From Thermosulfuriphilus ammonigenes (GTDB taxonomy: Bacteria; Desulfobacterota; Thermodesulfobacteria; Thermodesulfobacteriales; ST65), in NCBI RefSeq assembly GCF_011207455.1, contig NZ_CP048877.1:488576-552575 (forward strand): a stretch of DNA of 64,000 nucleotides, read 5' to 3'. The position numbers and the translations under genes are program-made. This document shows positions 16,026-23,426 of the stretch, piece after piece. The notes beneath the pieces were generated by a model that searched no databases, was not told the DNA's origin, and was given only the letters and a program-made list of their open reading frames with translations. The first letter of the stretch is position 1. Every line of letters begins with the position of its first letter.

Positions 16026-19023
16026 CGCAAACCCTCCAAGCATCTTCATTGATTTCCAAGCCGATAGCCCAGCAAAACTCTTGGGCCGCCTCGATGTCCC
16101 CCAGGCCTCGTGTCCTTTGCAGGCCACCGGGGGTCCGAATCTGGACCTCGAAGAGAGGAAGGTCAGGATGAGCCTTCCGGAGGCGGGCAAGAAGCTTGGG
16201 CCACCACTTCCGGCCCGAGAAAAAAATCTCTTTATAGGGGGGCGGGACCCCCTTGGGATTCCCGGAATTTCCCATTTGTCCTTGAGGCAAGGGGTTCCCG
16301 GTTCCCTTTAAAGATCTCTTATAGGGGGGCAGGAACCCCTTTGCTTCCCTATTTCTGGGGACTTCCTGGGAAGTTTCGGGAGAAGCGAAGGGGTTCCCAA
16401 TGCCCTTTAAGAGAATCTCGACCTGCTCCCAAAAGGCCCTCACCTTCTCCGGATAAGCCTGCTCGATCCGCCGCCAGAGCTCCGCCCGGACTTCAAGGGG
16501 TGGGATCTCCTCCTTGCGCCCAATGCCCAAGAGCAGAGCGATCTCCCGCCAAACGAAGTAAAAAACCGCAACCCATAGCTCTAAAATTATCGTGCTCAGA
16601 TCCTGGGCTCCGCGGACCTCCTGAGGCTCGATTACCTCCCGAGGCCCACCAAGCCAGGGCTGGAAGGGCCAGCGAGGCGCAATGACAAGGACTTTCTTAC
16701 CGGAGAAGCGGACCGGGCGAATGCGGTGCGCCTCTTGCCAGGCTTCAGCCCTGGCCAGGAGATCGAGCCAGTCAGTCCATTCCTCTGCGGAGAGCCCGAG
16801 CGCAAGGGCCACGTCGTAAAAAGCGCCTGGAGAGGGCACCGGCAGGCCGAGGAGGATAACGGCATCGTAGCTTTCAAATTCGTTTGTGCCTCTACTATCT
16901 GTTCCGAAATGGTGACTAACTACAATTCGACGGCCGTCTTGATCAACAGCCTTTTCGACTTTAGATTTTATCGTCTGGTGGCAGAAAACTAGAATTTTCT
17001 CAGCTTTAATGGCCTTAAGTGCCTCCTTCAAAGCCTTTATGGCTGTTTTTTGTCCTTTTTGCTGGCTAACCGCCGTTTTACTCACGCTCCGTCTGAGCCA
17101 GGCCGTCCGCACTTCGAGAGGCACCCGAATATCCAAGATCTGCATTCCCGGCCTTTTAAGAGCCCGTTCCACCACCCGGGAGCAGGCCGTGGCATCTAGC
17201 ACGACCAGGCGGCCACGCCACTTGTCTGGGACGGGGTTGACCACGCGGCGGAGTTCGATCGGTCTAGCGGGGTTCTTGCGGGCTACCAGGTAGGCCTGCC
17301 CCTGGCCCACGACCTCCTCGAGCCAGCGGAAAGCGTTAAGATTTATCCCCTTGCGGAAAAGCGCGGGTTTCCGGTAAGTTTTGAAGACCTGGGTGATTTC
17401 GTCTCGGATAACCGGGCCAAGCTCCGTGAGGTCAAGGTCAAGCCACTCGGCGAGGTTTTTTTTACCCGCCCAGGGTCCGAACTCTACCGGCCTGGCATAA
17501 ATCCGACCTTCTAAAAGCTTTTTGCCATTGGTGGCCCGGTGAAGTTCATCTCCAAGCTTGAGCACCGCCTCCGCCAGCCTCATTGTAGCCGAGTCCTCCC
17601 GGAAAATCGCCCGAAGGGTGCGGAGGCCGTCTAGAGGGCATGACACCACTTCAACGAGGCCGTGGGGTTCTTCGTCGAGAATCCAACACTTAGCCTTCCT
17701 CAAAAAATCCTTAATCAGATGGCAGGCTAGCTTATGAGAGGCGAAAAACAGTCCTCTTTCGCGGTTTATCCCCTCAAACTGCCGCAAAAACTCACACTTC
17801 TCGCTAAAAGCGGCGTTTTTCGGGTTATGAGGGCAGGTAGGGCAGATGATCTCTCCTGAATCGTAGCCCAAATCGTGCGCGCGCTTCACCTCTTCCCATT
17901 TCAAGCAAGTCCGTGCGTTGCGGCCTTCAAACACTACGACCGGCTCCGCCGTTAAAGCCCGGGCCTCCTCGCCTAGCTCTCGAGCGAGGCGAAGGGTAGG
18001 CACGGACCAAACCACTGGCCTTGGCCCTTCTCGGCAGAGCCATTCAAGGGTTGTCCGGCTCTTCCCCACTCCCGGGAGCACCGTGACGATGAGGTCACCT
18101 CCCCCGCGCAAGACCTCAAGGATGAGGCTCCGGGCCTCCCTTACAGAGGCCGCGGGGACTTCATGGGGAGGGGCCTCTTCGCCTTCTTCAACCTCGAGAT
18201 TCTCGACGAGATCCTCCCGCCCCAGTTCCCTTAACCAGGCCGCCAGAGGGAGCCCGCCCTGTTCCTTAGCGGCAGGGCAGGTGGTGCGGAAATCAAAAAG
18301 ACGGCCCGTGTCAGTCATCACCCAGGGATTGCCCTTCGACTTCCCGCACAGGGGGCAGGCCTTAAGTCGCCAGGCCGTCCGGTCTCCGAGAGAGATCTCT
18401 TTGACTGCCTCCGCTCCCACCTCAGCCAGAATTTCCCCCAAAGCCTCCCGAGTAAGCTTGCGACCGGGCTTTGGGAACTTCACCGTCCCCACGGCCCGGG
18501 CAAGCTCTTTGAGACGCTGTTTTTCCCGGATTGCATCGAGGACGAATTTCGGCAGAGGAGGAATCTCCGACACGTCCCAGGGAGCCAGGAGCCACGTATA
18601 GCGGAAGTTCGGATCTTTCCGGTGTTGCGTGGGGGGCAGGGGCACCAGCGAACCGGTGCCCTTCACTTCAACGAGGCCGATCCCTGGCAGGTCGAGGACG
18701 GTGGTAGGAATCTCCTCCTGCCCCGCGGAGAAGTAGAAATGAAAGCCACGCCTGGTCTTCGTGAACGGCGTTGTGAAGTGAATTTTCGTGTGCAACCGCT
18801 CCGCAACCCTCGGGTCGTCAATATCAAGAACCACGATCCCCGAAGGCCGCCCCGCGAGGAGGCCCAGGCCATGAGGAGGGACCGGAAAGAGAACCTCCCA
18901 CCTTCGCCATTCCTCCCGCCCCGGAGGCCTTTCACAAAACTGCCGCCAGGGAAAGGGAGGACGGACCTCTCCTGGAAGGAGAGGGGTCACGGGCCATTTC
19001 AGGTCAAGATAGCGCCCTACCAT
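16018..19023 (-). CDS. Prim-Pol (bifunctional primase/polymerase) and helicase fusion, replication protein
   Basis: 1001 residues. The N-terminal archaeo-eukaryotic Prim-Pol domain has LDIDDP (D67, D69), TRRGFHFYF (H95) and VEVKGTGSLVPLPPTQH. A zinc-binding segment follows (CPLCGKSKGNPW at 223-234 with CPAA at 249). The ATPase part begins with Walker A LPGVGKS (316-322) and includes an acidic box CWILDEEPH. Such fusions prime and unwind DNA for plasmids, phages and satellites. The stop overlaps the next gene and the start is three bases after the excisionase-like gene, so this is one replication operon. The C-terminal 120 residues are low complexity (repeated PPYK and GNP motifs). Confidence 0.85.
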   Translation of the reverse strand: MVGRYLDLKWPVTPLLPGEVRPPFPWRQFCERPPGREEWRRWEVLFPVPPHGLGLLAGRPSGIVVLDIDDPRVAERLHTKIHFTTPFTKTRRGFHFYFSAGQEEIPTTVLDLPGIGLVEVKGTGSLVPLPPTQHRKDPNFRYTWLLAPWDVSEIPPLPKFVLDAIREKQRLKELARAVGTVKFPKPGRKLTREALGEILAEVGAEAVKEISLGDRTAWRLKACPLCGKSKGNPWVMTDTGRLFDFRTTCPAAKEQGGLPLAAWLRELGREDLVENLEVEEGEEAPPHEVPAASVREARSLILEVLRGGGDLIVTVLPGVGKSRTTLEWLCREGPRPVVWSVPTLRLARELGEEARALTAEPVVVFEGRNARTCLKWEEVKRAHDLGYDSGEIICPTCPHNPKNAAFSEKCEFLRQFEGINRERGLFFASHKLACHLIKDFLRKAKCWILDEEPHGLVEVVSCPLDGLRTLRAIFREDSATMRLAEAVLKLGDELHRATNGKKLLEGRIYARPVEFGPWAGKKNLAEWLDLDLTELGPVIRDEITQVFKTYRKPALFRKGINLNAFRWLEEVVGQGQAYLVARKNPARPIELRRVVNPVPDKWRGRLVVLDATACSRVVERALKRPGMQILDIRVPLEVRTAWLRRSVSKTAVSQQKGQKTAIKALKEALKAIKAEKILVFCHQTIKSKVEKAVDQDGRRIVVSHHFGTDSRGTNEFESYDAVILLGLPVPSPGAFYDVALALGLSAEEWTDWLDLLARAEAWQEAHRIRPVRFSGKKVLVIAPRWPFQPWLGGPREVIEPQEVRGAQDLSTIILELWVAVFYFVWREIALLLGIGRKEEIPPLEVRAELWRRIEQAYPEKVRAFWEQVEILLKGIGNPFASPETSQEVPRNREAKGFLPPYKRSLKGTGNPLPQGQMGNSGNPKGVPPPYKEIFFSGRKWWPKLLARLRKAHPDLPLFEVQIRTPGGLQRTRGLGDIEAAQEFCWAIGLEINEDAWRVCDV

Positions 19024-19026
19024 CTC

Positions 19027-19218
19027 TTAACATCCGGAAGTCTTCACCTCTCCCTCGGCGAGCCACCTTTCGAGGTCCTCTACCCGGTAGAAAACCCGCC
19101 GGCCTTTTTTGAAAAACCGAGGTCCTCGCCCCTGACTCCGAAGGTTCGCAAGAGTCTTGGGCGAGAGGCCGGGAAACAGCTTAGACACCTCGGTAGCAGC
19201 GATGAAAAGCGGTTTCAT
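19027..19218 (-). CDS. Excisionase-like helix-turn-helix protein
   Basis: 63 residues (MKPLFIAATEVSKLFPGLSP..., GPRFFKKGRRVFYRVEDLER) of the MerR/AlpA-type HTH_17 fold used by excisionases and element regulators. The start at 19218 has GGGAGG seven bases upstream. It is the first gene of the replication operon, just ahead of the Prim-Pol gene, so it may regulate replication, act as recombination directionality factor, or both. It is 2.6 kb from the integrase. Confidence 0.75.
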   Translation of the reverse strand: MKPLFIAATEVSKLFPGLSPKTLANLRSQGRGPRFFKKGRRVFYRVEDLERWLAEGEVKTSGC

Positions 19219-19334
19219 TTCTTCCTCCCGTAGGCTTTTTTGAGTTCTTGGGGGGAAAGAATAAGACAAAGGCCCTTCACAAAAAGGCCGAAAAATTGCG
19301 AAAATTTGGCCCCTTAAGAGGGCAAGGGAGGGGC

Positions 19335-21083
19335 TTAAGGGAAGAGTTTGCGGCCCTTAATTACCTTTTTGTTGATCTCCCCGGGGTCAAGAGGCTTAAG
19401 GGCCTCTCTCTTTTCCGGAGCTTTTTCGGCAAGGTAGGAAAGGAGGGCTTTTACACTCAGAACCCCCGGTCCGATGAGGTTCAAAACCTTGATGCTCTCT
19501 TTAATAATCCAATCCATTACCTCATTGTGACTTCTAGGGATCAGATATCCCGGCTTCATACGGGCCAGCTTTTGGCGCTTTTCGTACCATTCCCGATCAT
19601 AAGTCCATTTCTTGAGCCAGTCCTTCACCCACGGGCATTCTCCCCACAATGGCTCCCAAGCCAGTAGCCGAGCAAGAGCGTCCTTGTCTCCTCCTCGGGC
19701 CAGCTGAACATCTCTTTCAAGACTGGCTCCCGGAAGCTTGAGTTTGAGCTTGCCCACCTTTTTGCTTTTCCCCCGAAACCTTTGAGCATAGTTTTTTAGC
19801 TCGCATTTAAGGAAAAGCAGGGCTTCCCTTTTCAGACATTGGAACCAGACAATCTGACAGCAAATGCGAGCTAAAAATACGCCTATACGGAACCTGAAGT
19901 CGTAGAGTTCCTCTTTCAAAGAGTCCAGGGTCTCAGGAGGGAGGAATTTTTGGGCGATCTCTAAAGCAACGCTTTCATGGAAACTAAGGTGCCCTAAGAT
20001 AAGGTGCCCTAAGAGATTAAGGCTGCCTTCTCTTTCAGCCCAGGAATCGACGACTTTCCTTTGAAATGGATCTACCTGTCGATATAATTCGTAAAACTTT
20101 TGCAAGAGAGTGTTCTTTCTCGGTTTCCTTTCTGAGAGCTTGATTTTGAGATCGAAAATCTTCCATAAGTCGGAGAAGGTAGGAAATTCGGCCACGATTT
20201 CTTGAAAAACGCGTTCTGCTCTAAAGCTCAAGATGTCCCACAAGTAAGGATCTATTTCAAAGGCCAAGCGGACGGCCTCAAGAAGATCCTCCCAGGGTTC
20301 TAAGAATTTGGTCTCCAGGCATTCGGCCTCAAGCATATTTTGGGGCAGCCCTTCTTTTACCAGGCTTTTAAGGGCTTGGTCGCCGAAGTAGTCGCTCAAG
20401 TCTTTGGCAAAAGAGATGAGATTCCAAAAAAGGCGCTTAAGTTCTATTCGAACCAGGTGGGGGAGATAGCCTTTTGCCTCCCAAGAAGCCTCAAGCAAGT
20501 TAAGTAGCCTGATTGATGAGTGAGCGCAAACATCGAAGAGATCCATTTGGGGCTTAAAGAGGATTTTTGAGCCACAATCCGGGCATTTTTGGGTTAGCTC
20601 TCCCATACTCAGGAAGTTTTCCCGAGCAAGCTTTCGGAGTTCCTCTCCTTCAAGAAACAAGTCAAAAGTTCCTCGGCATTTCGGGCATCGTGCGTAAAAA
20701 GAAATGGAGTAATGGCCATCAGGATGCCATGAGGAAGATTCTCCCAGGGCAAACCGTTTTGCGTTAAGAATTTCACTTTGTGCCCAGCTGTTCCAATTCT
20801 CCTCGGCCATTTGTAAGGACTGTTTGGCCTTAGCCTGATACTCCTCGCTTTTGAGCCTGGCATTTTCCAAAGCAGGCGGGTCTTTCTCTTGGCTGAGAAG
20901 CCTCCACACTTCAAGACGAATTCGTTCTTTGAGAGCGGCTAAAGCTTCCTCTTCAGACTCGCCTTTCCCAAAACAAGTGGGGAAGATTGAGGAATAGGCC
21001 ACGACTTCCTTGGTGGGCAGTTGAATGAAAGAAGCCTTTTCTAAGACTCTGGCCAGATAGTCATTAAGGGTAAGGGCTTCCAT
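19335..21083 (-). CDS. HicB-like domain fused to zinc ribbon and long helical region
   Basis: 582 residues. Residues 1-65 (SFIQLPTKEVVAYSSIFPTC, KGESEEEALAALKERIRLEV) have the HicB/UPF0150 pattern normally found in antitoxins that fold on a partial RNase H scaffold. Residues 128-175 contain two CxxC pairs (C133/C136, C167/C170), a zinc ribbon. The remaining 400 residues are mostly helical with no motif I know. No HicA toxin gene (about 60-80 residues, double-stranded-RNA-binding fold) is visible on either side, so this is not an ordinary HicAB pair. It stands alone between the VapBC-like pair and the excisionase gene. Confidence 0.7.
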   Translation of the reverse strand: MEALTLNDYLARVLEKASFIQLPTKEVVAYSSIFPTCFGKGESEEEALAALKERIRLEVWRLLSQEKDPPALENARLKSEEYQAKAKQSLQMAEENWNSWAQSEILNAKRFALGESSSWHPDGHYSISFYARCPKCRGTFDLFLEGEELRKLARENFLSMGELTQKCPDCGSKILFKPQMDLFDVCAHSSIRLLNLLEASWEAKGYLPHLVRIELKRLFWNLISFAKDLSDYFGDQALKSLVKEGLPQNMLEAECLETKFLEPWEDLLEAVRLAFEIDPYLWDILSFRAERVFQEIVAEFPTFSDLWKIFDLKIKLSERKPRKNTLLQKFYELYRQVDPFQRKVVDSWAEREGSLNLLGHLILGHLSFHESVALEIAQKFLPPETLDSLKEELYDFRFRIGVFLARICCQIVWFQCLKREALLFLKCELKNYAQRFRGKSKKVGKLKLKLPGASLERDVQLARGGDKDALARLLAWEPLWGECPWVKDWLKKWTYDREWYEKRQKLARMKPGYLIPRSHNEVMDWIIKESIKVLNLIGPGVLSVKALLSYLAEKAPEKREALKPLDPGEINKKVIKGRKLFP

Positions 21084-21204
21084 TTGACCTCCCTCATGCG
21101 GTCTCCCTCGTTTAAGAAAGACCGGGCTCCCAGGCGGGCGAGGGTCACCCGCTTTTCGGGGCGCGCAACCCTAGAGAGCCCGGATTTTGGTTGCTTAGAC
21201 TCGC

Positions 21205-21618
21205 TCATCTTAACCAAACCAAACTCAAAGACTCCTTGCCCTCCAGATGTTTGATCTCCGGGTCTCCAGTTACCAAAGCGGCCTCTCTGAGAAGACTCAG
21301 AGCCACCGCAAAAGCATCCGCATAGGAAAGAGGGTAACGGGCCTTGATCTCGGCAGCCCTCCAGATTTCCTCCTCGGTGGGGAGGAGAAAGTTAATAGGA
21401 CTACCTAAAAGGGTCTGGATAACCTTCTGAGCTTTGGCAAGGCTGTGCTTTTTGGCCGTAATGTAAAAGACTTCACCCGCATTTATCAGGGACATAAAAA
21501 TGGAAATCTCCCCTCTTTCGGCCCTCTCAAGGAGCTCTTGAACTCTGGAGGCAGCGGGCTCATCGCAAAGCCAGGCAATGACTGCCCAGCTATCAAAGAC
21601 CAAACTTCTTCCGCTCAC
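21205..21618 (-). CDS. vapC: VapC-like PIN-domain toxin
   Basis: 137 residues with the four PIN acidic residues D9 (VFDSWAVIAWL), E49 (NAGEVFY), D101 (YADAFAVALS) and D119 (VTGDPE). Length is typical for VapC. The gene overlaps the upstream antitoxin gene by 26 bases. It probably cleaves tRNA when unopposed and stabilises the element, lying between the integrase and the HicB-fusion gene. Confidence 0.85.
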   Translation of the reverse strand: MSGRSLVFDSWAVIAWLCDEPAASRVQELLERAERGEISIFMSLINAGEVFYITAKKHSLAKAQKVIQTLLGSPINFLLPTEEEIWRAAEIKARYPLSYADAFAVALSLLREAALVTGDPEIKHLEGKESLSLVWLR

Positions 21619-21853
21619 GTTCTATCTCCCACTTGTGCTCTTTCTCAAGATCCTTGGTGGAAACGATCCCTTCCAGGGAGCCTCTCAGCTTGCGCCAGTC
21701 TCCTCGCTTCTCTCTGGTTTCTTTAAGCTCTAATAACTTTTTGGATGCTTCACGGAAATCTTCCGGTAGGCCCAACGATTCTTTTATGCGCCTCCAAAGC
21801 TCAAGAGGTATAACTACCCGATCTTTTTCCTGACGTATTTCCAGAGTAGCCAT
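21593..21853 (-). CDS. Antitoxin-like protein paired with VapC
   Basis: 86 residues (MATLEIRQEKDRVVIPLELWRRIKESLGL...). The N-terminus suits a short DNA-binding strand-helix domain and the C-terminus (KDLEKEHKWEIERERKKFGL) is charged and likely disordered until bound to the toxin. It starts two bases before the integrase start region ends and overlaps vapC, the standard antitoxin-first order. Confidence 0.7.
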   Translation of the reverse strand: MATLEIRQEKDRVVIPLELWRRIKESLGLPEDFREASKKLLELKETREKRGDWRKLRGSLEGIVSTKDLEKEHKWEIERERKKFGL

Positions 21854-21855
21854 GC

Positions 21856-23049
21856 TTAACCCCCTAGTTTTTCGGTATAAGACACTACTTTTCCGGTCAT
21901 GGCCTGGAGGGCCACCCTTTCGATCTCTTTGATGGCCTGCCTCTGAGCTTCAGCGGCAAGGTGAGCATAGCGTTCGGTCATGAGCATGGTCTTGTGGCCG
22001 AGAAGCTCTTTTACCGTGAAAAGCGGAGTTCCGTTCATAACTAGCCAGCTGGCAAAGGTGTGGCGGAGGGTGTGGAAGCAGACACGCATCCTGTGGTCTG
22101 CCACGCCCTCGTTGAAACCGAGTTCCTGGACTACTTCCCAAAATACTCTAGAGACCTTTTTGATCTTCTGTCCTTTACGATCTTTAAATACCAGTTCTGA
22201 GGGTTCTCCGGGTGTCTTGGCCATGAAAAGGCGCTTGACCTCATCGGTCATATAAGCGACGCGCGTAGTATTGTTTTTAGGGTCCCGGATGTAGATAAGG
22301 CCACGGGCCATGTCTATGTCGGCCCAGGTGAGGTTGAAGATCTCTCCGGCCCTCATTCCCGTGTGGAGAGAGAGAAGGCAAATCTCATATAACTGGCGAC
22401 TTCTCTTCTTTACCGCCTCAAGGAGAAGACTAGCTTCTTCAGGGGTGAGAAAACGTAGGCGGCGATTATCTTTCCGAGGAGGTTTGACTTTGCTTGCAGG
22501 GTTATCGCCTCGAAAAAGCCCCCACTCTTTGGCCCGATTGAAGGCCATGCGAACCACGGCCAGGGCGTATTCCGTAGTCCTCTCAGCCAGACCTTTTTTC
22601 CGCATATCGCTCTTGATGCGTTCCAGATCGAAAGGAGAGATGTCCTTTAAGGTTTTATCTCCTATGACTGGGTCGATGTAGCGTCGGAAAAGCTCCTCTT
22701 CACGCCGGTAGGATTCCCAAGCTTTGTTCTCTTTGGCCCAAGGCAGGTAACGCTTTCGCATAAACTGGGCAAAGGTGACGGCCTCTTTGCGTTTTTTGTG
22801 GATAGGTATAGGTTCCTCTCCTAGACGGACGGTCCTTAATCTTTCAGCCCGGATTTGCGCAGCATAGGCGGCTGTGATTCCCTCAGAGGCCCAACCGATC
22901 TTTTCTTCAATGAGCTTACCGTTTAAGTTCTTATAGCGGATATAGAAGCACTTATCAGGCTTCCCATCTGGCGTTTTACGGGTCTCGCTCAGGTAAGCCC
23001 TTACTCCAGGGAATTTTTTGAAGGTTTCATACTTTTTGGGTTTCGCCAT
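21856..23049 (-). CDS. Tyrosine recombinase (integrase) of the element
   Basis: 397 residues. An N-terminal arm-binding region, a SAM-like core-binding domain (about 92-190) and the catalytic domain are present. The R-H-R-H-Y residues are R233 (HTGMRAGEI), H326 and R329 (HTLRH), H352 (LLGHKT) and Y361 (ERYAH). It catalyses integration and excision between the 49-bp att repeats. It lies 250 bases from the right att copy rather than beside the intact tRNA. GGAG precedes ATG 23049, and TTCCCCACCT (23084-23093) just upstream may let the integrase bind its own promoter. Confidence 0.95.
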   Translation of the reverse strand: MAKPKKYETFKKFPGVRAYLSETRKTPDGKPDKCFYIRYKNLNGKLIEEKIGWASEGITAAYAAQIRAERLRTVRLGEEPIPIHKKRKEAVTFAQFMRKRYLPWAKENKAWESYRREEELFRRYIDPVIGDKTLKDISPFDLERIKSDMRKKGLAERTTEYALAVVRMAFNRAKEWGLFRGDNPASKVKPPRKDNRRLRFLTPEEASLLLEAVKKRSRQLYEICLLSLHTGMRAGEIFNLTWADIDMARGLIYIRDPKNNTTRVAYMTDEVKRLFMAKTPGEPSELVFKDRKGQKIKKVSRVFWEVVQELGFNEGVADHRMRVCFHTLRHTFASWLVMNGTPLFTVKELLGHKTMLMTERYAHLAAEAQRQAIKEIERVALQAMTGKVVSYTEKLGG

Positions 23050-23083
23050 AAACGTACTCCGTTTCCGTTTTTAATCCCAGGAT

Positions 23084-23093
23084 TTCCCCACCT
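23084..23093 (+). repeat. Extra copy of the arm-type decamer upstream of the integrase
   Basis: TTCCCCACCT, the unit that is doubled in the 27-bp repeats at 6382-6408 and 23173-23199. A looser copy (ttccccaccc) follows near 23105. Confidence 0.5.
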
Positions 23094-23172
23094 TGCACCT
23101 TCTTTTCCCCACCCCCGAGGAAGACTTAATGCTTAAGAATTCCATTAGATCCCGTTGTCTAAGCTTTGAAAT

Positions 23173-23199
23173 TTTCCCCACCTATTCCCCACCTGGAAG
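23173..23199 (+). repeat. Arm-type integrase site, right copy
   Basis: 27-bp exact repeat of 6382-6408 in the same orientation, about 100 bp inside the right att repeat. The 250 bases from here to the integrase and to the att site carry no gene. Confidence 0.7.
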
Positions 23200-23297
23200 G
23201 GGAATTTTAGGGATGTTTCGGGAATATGGTATCCCCGAAATCCTTGATCTGTCAAGGTTTCAGGAAAAGAAGGGAAATTATAGGAAGGTCCCTGGAT

Positions 23298-23346
23298 GGG
23301 ATTCCTAATCCCGGAGTCGCAGGTTCGAATCCTGCCGGGGGCACCA
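23298..23346 (+). repeat. att direct repeat, right (displaced tRNA 3' end)
   Basis: Identical to the last 49 bases of tRNA-Arg, including CCA, but without the 5' half of the tRNA. It marks the right limit of the element; chromosomal DNA resumes after it. Confidence 0.92.
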
Positions 23347-23426
23347 TAAGCCTGACTAAAGTTTTTTCTCCCCTGTCATAAGAGGGTAAAATCGGCCAAA
23401 GATGGCTCTGGGTTGATCCTGCACCC

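Larger units (their letters stand above)
6289..23346. mobile_element. 17-kb integrative element in tRNA-Arg
   Basis: Boundaries are the 49-bp perfect direct repeats at 6289-6337 (inside tRNA-Arg) and 23298-23346. Features inside support mobility: a tyrosine integrase next to the right end, an excisionase-like HTH gene, a Prim-Pol/helicase replication gene, a second DEAH helicase, two toxin-antitoxin-like modules, and a 27-bp repeat present once near each end. No capsid, terminase, portal, relaxase or type IV secretion gene is recognisable, so it may be an integrated plasmid or a satellite using helper functions. The left 2.5 kb contains broken genes, while the rest appears intact. Confidence 0.9.

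Noticed and set aside
23298-23346. Second tRNA-Arg gene
   Set aside because: Only the 3' 49 bases are present; there is no D arm or 5' acceptor strand, so it is the displaced att copy.
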